From Moraxella lacunata (GTDB lineage: Bacteria > Pseudomonadota > Gammaproteobacteria > Pseudomonadales > Moraxellaceae): a stretch of DNA of 64,000 bases. Each line of letters begins with the position of its first letter. Position 1 is the stretch's first letter. The notes under the pieces were generated by a model. That model saw nothing but the letters and a program-made list of their open reading frames with translations, was not told the DNA's origin and made no database searches. The position numbers were made by a program, and so were the translations under genes. Shown one piece after another: positions 53,370 to 64,000 of this stretch. Location: assembly GCF_900453205.1 (NCBI RefSeq), contig NZ_UGQU01000001.1, positions 558,001-622,000 of the forward strand, in the 5' to 3' direction.

Positions 53370-53863
53370 CACTCGCCCGTATCACCGCTAACGCCCGTAA
53401 AGGCATTCTCACCCATGTCATCATCGATGAGTCCATCAACAGGCTCGGTCGCACTCACCCCATCCACGCCATAGGGAATCTCCCTATCACTCACCATGGG
53501 GGCAACGGACAACTCCACAAATGTCTCGCCTGACTTAATCAAACCCAAATCAAGGCGGGCATGCTCTTCAATAGCACCCAGCCCCGATTTTAAATCACGG
53601 ACATCAGCTCGTAACGTGTCATTGACCGCTTGCTGAGTAGCATTGATTTTTTGTTGTTTGGCAAGTTCATTATTTAACTCATCAAACGCATGATGACCGA
53701 ACTCGCCATACCAGTATTGGTGTTGTAGACCTGCCAGCACCACCGCTCCGAAAATAATGAGTAGCAGATAACCCAAAAAAGTAGGCGAAAAGCTAACGCC
53801 TACTTTTTGGTTGGGTGTTTGATGGTCTGATGAAAAAGCATCATCAGTTTTTTGGGTTGCCAT
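53369..53863 (-). CDS. ftsB: Cell-division protein FtsB
   Basis: FtsB is a single-pass protein that joins FtsL and FtsQ at the division site. The 164-residue product has one TM segment (about residues 26-46, LLLIIFGAVVLAGLQ), then a coiled coil (GHHAFDELNNELAKQQKINATQQAVNDTLRADVRDLKSG) ending at EEHARLDLGLIKSGETFV, the family signature. E. coli FtsB is 103 residues, and the extra length is in a 25-residue cytoplasmic start and a 45-residue acidic periplasmic tail. The ATG at 53863 is 1 base after the eno stop. Confidence 0.88.
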   Translation of the reverse strand: MATQKTDDAFSSDHQTPNQKVGVSFSPTFLGYLLLIIFGAVVLAGLQHQYWYGEFGHHAFDELNNELAKQQKINATQQAVNDTLRADVRDLKSGLGAIEEHARLDLGLIKSGETFVELSVAPMVSDREIPYGVDGVSATEPVDGLIDDDMGENAFTGVSGDTGE

Positions 53864-53864
53864 A

Positions 53865-55208
<1,344 letters not shown>

Positions 55209-55248
55209 TTAGCTAGATTATAACACAAATTTTGGCTGGCATAAACTG

Positions 55249-55788
55249 TTATTTAAACTCGTCCGTCCGCCCCAACACCGAAAATTCACAGCCATTATTT
55301 TCCACAAAAATCAGCTGATTTGATGTGCTAATATAATAACTTTCATAACGCACACCCTGCCTAGAACCATTTTGCCCTATTTGCAAACTTGGCGGACTCC
55401 CCCATTCGCTTACCATTAACTTTTCGCCAAAGGCTATCTGTAAGTCATCAATACTTGGGCAATGTTTTGACTTAAAAGCAATACTCACATTTTTATGCAC
55501 TTCACTTAAATCACGCCCACCAAACGACACGCTATAAGAAATGGACTGGATTGCTTGATGGGTGTGGATTGGATAAGTATATTCAATGCGATTATCATAC
55601 GCCACAGGTTGATGTTTTGCCCTATCAATCTCATCTTTAAGATTTAGACTTTCAGCCGTTTTGGTTAAATTAAAAATATCGCCATTTTCTGCCAATGCGA
55701 CAATATTTTTGACAGTATCAATCTTGTTATTGGCATAAGCATTGGTTGCCAATATCGCCATTAAAGGAAATAAGAGAAATTTTTTCAT
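55249..55788 (-). CDS. Secreted protein of unknown function
   Basis: A 179-residue protein with a signal peptide (residues 1-19, FLLFPLMAILATNAYA) and a mature part of about 160 residues with two Cys (CPSIDDLQ and GCEFSV), which could form a disulfide. No family is recognised. It lies between eno and the accessory genes, reads in the same direction and has lower G+C than eno. A weak ribosome site is present. It may be part of material added between kdsA and eno. Confidence 0.7.
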   Translation of the reverse strand: MKKFLLFPLMAILATNAYANNKIDTVKNIVALAENGDIFNLTKTAESLNLKDEIDRAKHQPVAYDNRIEYTYPIHTHQAIQSISYSVSFGGRDLSEVHKNVSIAFKSKHCPSIDDLQIAFGEKLMVSEWGSPPSLQIGQNGSRQGVRYESYYISTSNQLIFVENNGCEFSVLGRTDEFK

Positions 55789-55861
55789 TTTAAAAACCCT
55801 AGACTTTAATTGCGTGTACAGTCAAAGAACTGCAAAATTACCACAAAATCGGCTTTGGAAG

Positions 55862-55928
55862 TAAGGTGCGTAATACGCACCATTTAGATTTGGGATTTTA
55901 AACGGTGCGTTATTTATACGCACCTTAC
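55862..55928. repeat. Family 4 palindromic element (67 bp)
   Basis: TAAGGTGCGTAATACGCACC at one end and GGTGCGTTATTTATACGCAC followed by CTTA at the other form inverted halves. Related DNA is at 31343. It sits between two accessory genes. Confidence 0.6.
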
Positions 55929-55943
55929 ATATTACGCTTATCC

Positions 55944-56189
55944 TCAAAACCCTTCAATAATTGCATTTTGATAATTTTTAAAAAATAAAAATATCATTAA
56001 AATATAACAAATACATACAATAATTCCAACTATAAAAGCTGATACCATTTTTAAAGTCGGTTTTTCTTTAATTATACGATAAATATCTAATAATCCACGA
56101 CAATCTTTGGGTGTTAAAATATGGTATAACGGCAAAACAATTATCCAAATGAATAAAAAAACACCATAGAGCGATATTTTAATCCCCAA
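55944..56189 (-). CDS. Small two-helix membrane protein, unknown
   Basis: An 81-residue protein with two hydrophobic segments (residues 3-23 and 47-70) and a charged loop between them (DIYRIIKEKPTLKM). Very AT-rich. I recognise no family. It starts in the kdsA-tail region side of the island, and the only support for coding is the open frame and hydrophobic pattern, with a weak ribosome site. No function inferred. Confidence 0.5.
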   Translation of the reverse strand: MGIKISLYGVFLFIWIIVLPLYHILTPKDCRGLLDIYRIIKEKPTLKMVSAFIVGIIVCICYILMIFLFFKNYQNAIIEGF

Positions 56190-56213
56190 AGATTATCTTT
56201 GTAACTTTTATTT

Positions 56214-56252
56214 AATGCGTATCAAGCACTTCAAACCCTTAACCAAATTATC
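56214..56252 (-). repeat. Partial duplicate of the kdsA 3' end
   Basis: The 39 bases from AATGCGTATCAAGCACTTC to ACCAAATTATC are identical to the last 40 bases of kdsA (57573-57612), except for one missing A. They overlap the stop codon of the lipoprotein gene at 56248. Confidence 0.85.
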
Positions 56253-56676
56253 TTGGGTTAGGATTGCCATATTCATCACATAAAGGATTTTTTTGACCCG
56301 CCAATGATGATTTGATTTTTACCATGCCTTCTCGCCAATTAAGATTGGCACGATAGGCGTGGTCGCACAGCTCTTGCCAATGCATATAATCCAATTGACT
56401 CATTGCCTGATTATACTTTTCCATATTAAATTTTGGACATTGAATACGCTGACCTGTACTTTTTAAAGTACAATAATACTGCACTTGCGGACACTGGGTA
56501 TATTGCCCCACAATCGCCCCACCCCTTGTTTGCGTAACTGTCTGACAAGGCGGTTGATAAGTATTGACATCATAGTCAAGCGGACTTAAATGCTCATAAG
56601 GATTGGAAGTGGTGGCACACGCTGTTAATATGGCACTTGTTAATATGATTGCGATTGAATGAAAAGGGACTTTCAT
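56248..56676 (-). CDS. Small lipoprotein, unknown
   Basis: A 142-residue protein with a lipoprotein signal: a hydrophobic stretch IAIILTSAILTAC with lipobox LTAC and Cys19. The mature part is Gln/Pro/Cys-rich, with four or more further Cys (PPCQTV, TQCPQVQYYC, IQCPKF, ELCDH, PLCDEY) that could form disulfides. The stop codon TAA lies on the duplicated kdsA tail, so the C terminus of the protein is set by the repeat junction. The start ATG follows AAAGGAGATTTAAA. No family recognised. Confidence 0.72.
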   Translation of the reverse strand: MKVPFHSIAIILTSAILTACATTSNPYEHLSPLDYDVNTYQPPCQTVTQTRGGAIVGQYTQCPQVQYYCTLKSTGQRIQCPKFNMEKYNQAMSQLDYMHWQELCDHAYRANLNWREGMVKIKSSLAGQKNPLCDEYGNPNPR

Positions 56677-56710
56677 TTTAAATCTCCTTTTTAAAAACTT
56701 TATAAAAAAA

Positions 56711-57538
56711 TTATTTTACTTCTGGCAATTGTTTTGGTGTTTCGCCAAACCAATTTTGATAAATTTTGCTATAAGTGCCATCTTTAACAATTTCTACCAA
56801 GCCTGCATTGATTTTTTTCATCAATTCCGCTTCATCTTTATTGGCAACAATTACCAAAGGATAAGGCTCAAAATAATCGCCCGTGCCTGTTAAATTAAAT
56901 TTGGCATTGGGAAAAGATTGGGCATAATATTGTGCGACAATTTTATCGGTTAATGCCACATCTGCTGTCCCATCTACCAATCCTTGCAACATCAAAAGAC
57001 TGTTTGGCACACCAATAATATTGGGATTGCCTTTACCCAAAACACTTTCCAATTCTTCAATATAAGGACTGTTGCCTAAGGTAATGACTTTTTTACCTTT
57101 TAATTCTTCACGCGTTTGCGGAATATTGGTTTGTTCATTGGCTTTTAGAGTAACAATAATATCTTGCCCATAAGCATAGGTATTAGAAACCTGATATTGC
57201 TTAGCACGCTCATCACTATAAGCAAAACCCGATAATGCGACTTGGAATTTTTTATTTTCCAAACCCTCCACCATATTATCCCATTTGACAGGTTTAAAAG
57301 TGAATGGGATATTTTGTTTTGCCCCAATCGCTCTTAAAATATCCACATCAAAACCTGTTGCCTGCCCTTTGTCATCAAAAAAATCATAAGGCGGATAATC
57401 ATCATCAACCGCCACCACAAAAGTTTGTAGCGTAGGTTCGGGCGTTGGGGCTTGTATTTTATATGTTGTTGGCATTGTATTGCACGCCACCAAAAACGCA
57501 CAAACACTCATCAAAACAGACTTTTTGATTAAATTCAT
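56711..57538 (-). CDS. Amino-acid-type ABC substrate-binding lipoprotein
   Basis: The 275-residue protein has a lipobox (SVCAFLVAC, Cys19) and a solute-binding domain of the SBP_bac_3 group: VVAVDDDYPPYDFFDDKG then ATGFDVDILRAIG near residues 42-72, ALSGFAYSDERAKQYQVSNTY near 101-121 and NAGLVEIVKDGTYSKIYQNWF near 245-265. Such proteins deliver polar amino acids to an ABC permease, but no permease or ATPase gene is nearby, so it may serve a remote transporter or a different role. The gene lies within a 1.36-kb stretch bounded by kdsA-tail copies, as a probable insert. Confidence 0.85.
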   Translation of the reverse strand: MNLIKKSVLMSVCAFLVACNTMPTTYKIQAPTPEPTLQTFVVAVDDDYPPYDFFDDKGQATGFDVDILRAIGAKQNIPFTFKPVKWDNMVEGLENKKFQVALSGFAYSDERAKQYQVSNTYAYGQDIIVTLKANEQTNIPQTREELKGKKVITLGNSPYIEELESVLGKGNPNIIGVPNSLLMLQGLVDGTADVALTDKIVAQYYAQSFPNAKFNLTGTGDYFEPYPLVIVANKDEAELMKKINAGLVEIVKDGTYSKIYQNWFGETPKQLPEVK

Positions 57539-57570
57539 AACAAAATTTCCTTAATTACTGTTAAAAAATA

Positions 57571-58437
57571 TCAATGCGTATCAAGCACTTCAAAACCCTT
57601 AACCAAATTATCCAATTCTTTGATTTGGCGTAAAAACGGTTCTAATTGCGACAATCTTAACGCACAAGGACCGTCGCATTTGGCTTTATCAGGGTCTGGG
57701 TGAGCCTCCAAAAACAGACCTGCCAGTCCTGTCGCCATGCCTGCTTTGGCAAGGGTGGTAATCTGATGACGGCGACCACCTGCACTGTCCGCTCGTCCAC
57801 CGGGGGTTTGCAAGGCGTGCGTTACATCAAAGAACACAGGGACATTCATCGCTTTCATGGTGTCAAAGCCGAGCATATCCACCACTAAATTATTATAACC
57901 AAAGGAAGTGCCACGCTCACACAAAATCACATTGTCATTGCCAGCCTCCAAACATTTATTGATGATATGTTTCATCTCGTGGGGAGCGAGAAACTGGGCT
58001 TTTTTGATGTTAATCACCGCCCCCGTGCGAGCAATGGCACTCACAAGGTCGGTCTGACGGCTTAAAAATGCAGGAATTTGCAAAATGTCCGCCACCTTTG
58101 CCACAGGGGAGGCTTGGTAGGGTTCATGCACATCAGTAATGATTGGCACGCCGTATTTTTCTTTGATGTCGTTTAGCCACGTTAGCCCCGTATCTAGGCT
58201 AGGCCCCCGAAATGAATGTAGGCTTGACCGATTGGCTTTATCAAAACTTGCCTTAAATACATAGCCAATATCTAGCTTTTTGCAAATCTCAATATAGCTC
58301 TCAGCAATCTCAAAGGCGAGTTCTCGGCTTTCTAACACATTCATGCCACCGAATAACACAAATGGCAACTCATTGGCAATCTTTATATCGCCTGATTGTG
58401 ATGATAATTCAATGGTAGTTTTGGCGGTTAATGTCAT
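57571..58437 (-). CDS. kdsA: 3-deoxy-D-manno-octulosonate 8-phosphate synthase KdsA
   Basis: KdsA condenses PEP with arabinose 5-phosphate to make KDO-8-P for lipid A core. The 288-residue TIM-barrel shows [49 protein letters not shown] and [13 protein letters not shown], plus SGGRRHQI-like [17 protein letters not shown], with residues of the metal-independent class (Asn in place of Cys in INIKKAQFL). It begins inside the vapC stop (ATGA overlap). Its 3' end is duplicated at 56214. Confidence 0.95.
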   Translation of the reverse strand: MTLTAKTTIELSSQSGDIKIANELPFVLFGGMNVLESRELAFEIAESYIEICKKLDIGYVFKASFDKANRSSLHSFRGPSLDTGLTWLNDIKEKYGVPIITDVHEPYQASPVAKVADILQIPAFLSRQTDLVSAIARTGAVINIKKAQFLAPHEMKHIINKCLEAGNDNVILCERGTSFGYNNLVVDMLGFDTMKAMNVPVFFDVTHALQTPGGRADSAGGRRHQITTLAKAGMATGLAGLFLEAHPDPDKAKCDGPCALRLSQLEPFLRQIKELDNLVKGFEVLDTH

Positions 58438-58853
58438 GGGTTTTCCTTATAAAATGGATTGATAATGGTAAGTTTGTTTTCAATGATATGATTGTGGTGC
58501 ATATCTTCGGAATATAAAATGGGTGTGTTTACGTATAGAGCAGTTGCAATAATCAAACTGTCCCAATAAGAATATTGATAACGCTTTTTGATGTGCAAAG
58601 CATCAACCACAAAATCGCTATTTAAGTCAATAATGATAAAATACTTTTTAAAAAATCGTATTGATGATAATAATTCATCATCTGTCATGAGTTTTTTACG
58701 AAAAACCACATTGCAAAATTCATTTAATACTTGGGTGCTAATCACGGCATTAGGATTGCGTGATAATTTTTCTGCAATGGGCTGTTTGTCATCATTACCA
58801 ATAGAATATAATAAAATATTACTATCCATAAAATAGCGATTATGGGCGGTCAT
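58434..58853 (-). CDS. vapC: PIN-domain toxin, VapC-type
   Basis: A 139-residue PIN protein. The acidic tetrad is visible: FMDSNILLY (Asp10), [10 protein letters not shown] (Glu near residue 44), [10 protein letters not shown] (Asp near 97) and SEDMHH (Asp near 116). VapC toxins are RNases that usually cut tRNA or rRNA. ATG at 58853 lies within the antitoxin 3' end (14-base overlap), and the stop overlaps the kdsA start (ATGA). The frame extends upstream to 58877 without need. Confidence 0.88.
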   Translation of the reverse strand: MTAHNRYFMDSNILLYSIGNDDKQPIAEKLSRNPNAVISTQVLNEFCNVVFRKKLMTDDELLSSIRFFKKYFIIIDLNSDFVVDALHIKKRYQYSYWDSLIIATALYVNTPILYSEDMHHNHIIENKLTIINPFYKENP

Positions 58854-59076
58854 ATAATTCATCTCTATTAAACTCATAATTGGCTGGCAATTTGCCTTTC
58901 ATTTTGGCAAAAAATTCATCAAATGCCAATTGCCTTTCATCAGCTTGTGGCTTATTTGGTGTTAAACTAACCGCCACATTATCATGCTTTAATATCACCT
59001 GCTCGCCTTGCACTGCCTTTTGTAAAATTTGCACCATGTCATATTTGGCGATGTCTGTAACCATAATTTCAATCAT
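58840..59076 (-). CDS. vapB: Phd/VapB-type antitoxin
   Basis: A 78-residue protein. The N-terminal MIEIMVTDIAKYDMVQILQKAVQGEQVILKHDN-like start (Phd/YefM fold) should bind DNA, and the C terminus ([23 protein letters not shown]) is the part that would wrap the toxin. AAGGGGATAAG before the ATG at 59076 decides the start. It is followed by vapC with a 14-base overlap. A weak GC hairpin (59108-59128) separates it from pyrG. Confidence 0.85.
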   Translation of the reverse strand: MIEIMVTDIAKYDMVQILQKAVQGEQVILKHDNVAVSLTPNKPQADERQLAFDEFFAKMKGKLPANYEFNRDELYDRP

Positions 59077-59145
59077 CTTATCCCCTTTTGTCTTCCCAAT
59101 GAATAAACAGGGCGAAAACCGCCCCATTTATTTTATTGTAATGCT

Positions 59146-60792
<1,647 letters not shown>

Positions 60793-60890
60793 TTATTGGT
60801 AAAAGAGAATTTTACTAAAAATTGCCAAAAAAATATAGGGGGCAATGGTAAAATCCCAAAAATTTTTGTCAAAACCTACACCCAAAACAA

Positions 60891-60919
60891 AAAAAGACTT
60901 GATAGGTTCAAGTCTTTTT
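60891..60919. terminator. Terminator downstream of the PepSY-protein gene
   Basis: The stem aaaaagactt/aagtcttttt with an 9-base loop lies 27 bases after the PepSY gene stop, reading on the minus strand, and ends in T/A runs on both strands. Confidence 0.75.
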
Positions 60920-60945
60920 GGATCGTTTATCAATCAGTTGCCTAA

Positions 60946-61242
60946 TTAATCATCAAGGCGTTCGCTTAAAATTTCTAGGTTGGGATAGCTTAGGCGAATG
61001 TCGTACTCTTGACCATTTTTATAAGCTTCAACCTCTAAGGTCTTTTGACCACGATGTGCATCAGGGTCGATATCCACTACCTGATAACCCTTGCTTTGCA
61101 AAAGCTGGGTGGCTTTTTTGACATTAGCTTGGTAATTGACATCTGTGCGAATCTCACGCTCAATGTGGTCGTCATTATCTGCAAAAGCCACAGCAGGGGT
61201 TAGCAGAGATAACGCCAATACAGTTGCTAATATTTTTTTCAT
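60946..61242 (-). CDS. Periplasmic PepSY-domain protein
   Basis: A 98-residue protein. The signal peptide MKKILATVLALSLLTPAVAFA is cleaved near residue 21. The mature part, with KKATQLLQSKGYQVVDIDPD and KTLEVEAYKNGQEYDIRLS, fits a PepSY domain, small secreted domains often proposed as protease inhibitors. GGAGG is five bases before the ATG at 61242, so the ATG at 61254 is rejected. The 260-base gap to rimO contains no recognised element. Confidence 0.82.
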   Translation of the reverse strand: MKKILATVLALSLLTPAVAFADNDDHIEREIRTDVNYQANVKKATQLLQSKGYQVVDIDPDAHRGQKTLEVEAYKNGQEYDIRLSYPNLEILSERLDD

Positions 61243-61502
61243 GATTGCCTCCAAATGGGATAATAAATATTATGGGTGAATATTAATGGTAAAGCCGATT
61301 TTTATCAGCTCATAAATCGGCGCCATTTTATCATAAAATCCTCCGCTCGCAAGGGCAGGCTACACTTTACGTCCACTTTATTACTCAACTTCACAAAGAT
61401 CACAGTTCGCTTAACAAAGTGATTAATGTTTTACCAAACAATCACCCAATGCAATCAAGGCTTTCACTAATGTATGACCGGCTTATCAATAACCTCCTTT
61501 TA

Positions 61503-63023
61503 TCAAACCGCCCCAAAACTGGCAAATAAATCATATTCGCTGGCTTCATCAATGGTAACGGTTAAAAATTCGCCAACCTTGACCGTCTCATCAATATTAT
61601 CCACATAGACATGACCGTCAATCTCAGGGGCATCGGCATAGCTACGGCAAATGGCGATATTTTCTTCGGTATCAATTTCATCTACCAATACCACCAACGT
61701 TTGCCCGACTTTTTCTTGCAGTTTTTCTTCGCTGATTTGCTGGGCGACCGCCATAAACCGCTCGTAACGCTCTTGCTTCACAGACTCTGGCACAGGGTTT
61801 GGCAAACCATTTGCCACCGCCCCGTCAATCTCTGAATAAGTAAAACAGCCCACACGGTCAAGGCGTGCTTGTTTTAGCCAGTCAAGCAAGTATTCAAAAT
61901 CTTCTTCGGTCTCCCCTGGAAAGCCCACCACAAAAGTAGAACGAATGACAATCTGGGGGCAAATTTCCCGCCATCTGGCAATGCGTTCAAGCGTGTTTTC
62001 GCTCATGGCAGGGCGTTTCATCGCCTTTAAGACAGAGGGGCTTGCGTGCTGAAAGGGAATGTCAAGATACGGCAAAAGCCCACCCTTACCGCCACTATCT
62101 TTCATGCTGTCCGCCATGATTTGCACCACATCGTCCACATGCGGATAAGGATAGACATAATGCAGTCGCACCCAAATGCCAAGCCGTGCCAGTGCCTGAC
62201 ACATATCAAAAAACTTCGTCTTTATCGGCTCGCCCTGCCAAAACGCCATTTTATACCTTAAATCCACGCCATAAGCAGAGGTGTCTTGGCTGATGATGAG
62301 TAGTTCTTTGACCCCTGCTTTTCTAAGGGCGACCGCTTCATTCATCACGCTGTCGATGGTACGAGAGACCAAATCCCCACGCAAGGACGGAATGATACAA
62401 AAAGTACAGCGGTGATTGCAGCCCTCGCTGATTTTGACATAGGCATAATGAGCAGGAGTGAGCTTAATGCCTGCGTCATTGATGAGGTCGATTTTGGGGT
62501 CGTAAGTCTTGGATTTGGCAGGTTTTGGCACATGGTGCGTTACCGCCTTGACCACCTCCTCATACGCATGAGCCCCTGTTACCGCCAGTACCGCAGGGTG
62601 CATGGTGCGAATCTTTTCGGCATCTTTACCCAGACAGCCTGTAACGATGACTTTGCCATTTTTGGTGATGGCTTCACCGATGGCATCAAGGCTTTCTTGG
62701 ACGGCAGACTCGATAAATCCACAGGTGTTTACCACCACCAGATCCGCCCCATCATAGTCTTTGGCGACTTGGTAACCTTCTTTTGTCAGCTCGGTGATAA
62801 TGCGTTCACTATCCACCAGTGCTTTGGGGCAACCCAGTGAGACAAACCCCACTTTGGGTGTTTTGACGATTTCACTAGATAAACCGCCACCGGGTTCAGC
62901 AATTTGCATCAGGCTTGCCGACTCTTCTAGGGTGCGGTTTTGGTTATGGTTGGCTTTATGATGATAACCGACTTCGCTAGGATTAGGATTTGGATTTTTG
63001 GGATTAAAGGTTTGAACAGTCAT
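61503..63023 (-). CDS. rimO: Ribosomal protein S12 methylthiotransferase RimO
   Basis: RimO adds a methylthio group to Asp88 of ribosomal protein S12. The protein (506 residues from the ATG at 63023) has the UPF0004 domain ([42 protein letters not shown] with three cluster Cys), the radical SAM motif [15 protein letters not shown] and a TRAM domain at the C terminus ([10 protein letters not shown] to FLTVTI). E. coli RimO is 441; the extra about 60 residues lie before VGFVSLG and are low-complexity ([10 protein letters not shown]), so the true start could be later. A longer frame reaches 63116 inside a repeat. Confidence 0.92.
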   Translation of the reverse strand: MTVQTFNPKNPNPNPSEVGYHHKANHNQNRTLEESASLMQIAEPGGGLSSEIVKTPKVGFVSLGCPKALVDSERIITELTKEGYQVAKDYDGADLVVVNTCGFIESAVQESLDAIGEAITKNGKVIVTGCLGKDAEKIRTMHPAVLAVTGAHAYEEVVKAVTHHVPKPAKSKTYDPKIDLINDAGIKLTPAHYAYVKISEGCNHRCTFCIIPSLRGDLVSRTIDSVMNEAVALRKAGVKELLIISQDTSAYGVDLRYKMAFWQGEPIKTKFFDMCQALARLGIWVRLHYVYPYPHVDDVVQIMADSMKDSGGKGGLLPYLDIPFQHASPSVLKAMKRPAMSENTLERIARWREICPQIVIRSTFVVGFPGETEEDFEYLLDWLKQARLDRVGCFTYSEIDGAVANGLPNPVPESVKQERYERFMAVAQQISEEKLQEKVGQTLVVLVDEIDTEENIAICRSYADAPEIDGHVYVDNIDETVKVGEFLTVTIDEASEYDLFASFGAV

Positions 63024-63111
63024 GGTATTTTGGCTAAGGATAAACTTGGCTGATTGGGAATGGGTTTTAGGCAGAGATGAATTTTGGGTAAATGATTTTA
63101 CCTTTATCATA

Positions 63112-63260
63112 TACACCTAATAGGCTTAATATTTACCACAGGCTTGTAGGGGCGTGTTGAACACGCCCTTGATGATGTGATACTTATTGGACGTGCTCAG
63201 CACGTCCCTACACCTACATATCATAAATTTGTGGCAATTTTAAAATTCTTTATAAAATAT
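63112..63260 (+). mobile_element. 148-bp family 3 element, degenerate right end
   Basis: It starts TACACCTAATAGGCTTAATA and contains TTTACCACAGGCTTGTAGGG, GCGTGTTGAACACGCC and GGACGTGCTCAGCACGTCCC, then ATTTGTGGCAATTTTAAAAT. The right terminus is worn and lacks the TTGGGTGTA end. It lies between rimO and tRNA-Leu in a 340-base gap, the rest of which is AT-rich. Confidence 0.65.
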
Positions 63261-63363
63261 AATATAAAATCTGTCATATAGGGATAAATTGCCATTTACC
63301 CTATTTTTTAAATATCAAAATTTACATAGCAAAAAACCCGCCTTAACAGCAGGTTTTTATATA

Positions 63364-63448
63364 TGGTGGGGTCGGAGAGACTCGAACTCTCACGGGTCGC
63401 CCCGCTGGAACCTAAATCCAGTGCGTCTACCAATTTCGCCACGACCCC
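63364..63448 (-). tRNA. tRNA-Leu, anticodon UAG
   Basis: An 85-base class II tRNA. The acceptor stem GGGGTCG pairs with CGACCCC, followed by discriminator A and encoded CCA (63366-63364). The anticodon stem CTGGA/TCCAG encloses TTTAGGT, giving anticodon UAG. The variable arm is long (CGGGGCGACCCG), as expected for Leu. The T loop GTTCGAGTC is standard. It reads CUN Leu codons. Confidence 0.95.
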
Positions 63449-63542
63449 AGATTTGTATCAAGTTGTCTTGATGTGGCGTATTATATACGACTTTTAAAAT
63501 TTGGCAAGTATTTTTTGCTAAGAATTTTAAAAAGTTTATAAG

Positions 63543-64000
63543 TCATTGATTTAAAATATCTTTTGAATTGACAAATTTCACCCCAACTTCTGTCATGTCC
63601 GCCATCGCCTTATCCAGCGAGCCATCGATGTCAATGGGGGCGGTGGCGTCCATGATGACCGTACAATCAAACCCAAACGCTACGGCATCTATCGCCGTCC
63701 ACGCCACACAAAAATCGGTCGCAATCCCCACCACATACACGCTGTCTATGCCCCGCTCATGAAGATAGCCCGCCAGCCCTGTTTTGGTCGCCCTGTCGGC
63801 TTCCATAAATGCCGAATAGCTGTCTATGTGGCGATGATAGCCTTTGCGAATGATAAGCTGGGCTTTATCCGCCTGCAAATCAGCATGAAAAAGAGCGTCC
63901 GATGTGCCTTGTACACAGTGAGCATTCCAAAGCACCTGTGTGCCATAGGGTAGCTCTATGGTGTCAAATGGGGCTTTGCCGTCATGATTTTGGTAAAATG
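63543..64000 (-). CDS. pncA: Nicotinamidase PncA, C-terminal part
   Basis: The gene is cut by the right window edge, leaving about 152 residues. TQVLWNAHCVQGTSDALFH is the metal-site region of PncA, and VYVVGIATDFCVAWTAIDAV carries the catalytic Cys with the preceding cis-peptide. ATAPIDIDGSLDKAMADM and a C-terminal VKFVNSKDI fit. PncA deamidates nicotinamide to nicotinate for NAD salvage. The catalytic Asp near the N terminus lies beyond the edge. The ATG-like start within the frame (63935) is internal. Confidence 0.92.
   Translation of the reverse strand, partial: FYQNHDGKAPFDTIELPYGTQVLWNAHCVQGTSDALFHADLQADKAQLIIRKGYHRHIDSYSAFMEADRATKTGLAGYLHERGIDSVYVVGIATDFCVAWTAIDAVAFGFDCTVIMDATAPIDIDGSLDKAMADMTEVGVKFVNSKDILNQ

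Noticed and set aside
57571-58437. An integrative element with integrase at the kdsA 3' end
   Set aside because: The duplicated tail suggests insertion, but no integrase or phage gene is present between the copies, so only an insertion scar is claimed.

Overview
The window reads as a chromosomal segment of a gamma-proteobacterium of the family Moraxellaceae, most likely a Moraxella. The basis is its moderately AT-rich genes, the order pyrG-kdsA-eno-ftsB-ispD, the three-domain FruB (IIA-HPr-EI) typical of Acinetobacter/Moraxella relatives, and a ComEC competence gene. The genus is an inference; there is no rRNA gene in the window to confirm it. About 57 protein genes and one tRNA-Leu(UAG) are supported. 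No CRISPR array, prophage, complete insertion sequence or rRNA was seen.

Layout. 1-9.9 kb: end of a FetB-type permease gene, a DUF815 ATPase, an MBL-fold protein, tsaB, uppP, rsmJ, purD, a first lrgA/lrgB pair, a WG-repeat protein and a pirin. 10-13 kb: cydABX, cytochrome bd oxidase. 13.3-19 kb (minus): fruB-fruK-fruA, a complete fructose phosphotransferase system with its own enzyme I. 19.6-31.3 kb: a Nif3-like protein, xseA, an EamA exporter, a LOG-family protein, accBC, a LysR/MFS divergent pair, and a three-gene operon pairing a T4-Pnk-like kinase with a Thg1-like 3'-5' RNA polymerase. 31.5-43 kb: a CoA transferase, prfB with its programmed frameshift, gltS, two phosphate transporters and PBP1b. 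43-49.6 kb: a LysR/nitroreductase pair, a lytic transglycosylase, htpX, a second lrgA/lrgB pair, a DUF2218 protein and sppA. 50-60.8 kb (minus): comEC (frameshifted), ispD, ftsB, eno, a small accessory block, kdsA, vapBC and pyrG. 61-64 kb: a PepSY protein, rimO, tRNA-Leu and the 3' part of pncA.

The most distinctive feature is the intergenic DNA. At least four families of short palindromic, non-coding elements occupy nearly every large gap. Three insertions can be read against empty sites inside other repeats of the same window. In each case one TA is duplicated, which points to miniature elements mobilised by a Tc1/mariner (IS630-type) transposase that is not encoded here. The accessory block between kdsA and eno is bounded by a copy of the kdsA 3' end, a scar of insertion into the conserved gene cluster.

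The strongest candidate for an undescribed system is the 29311-31285 operon, proposed here as a 5'-end RNA repair unit: the kinase would supply a 5' phosphate that the Thg1-like enzyme can activate and extend.
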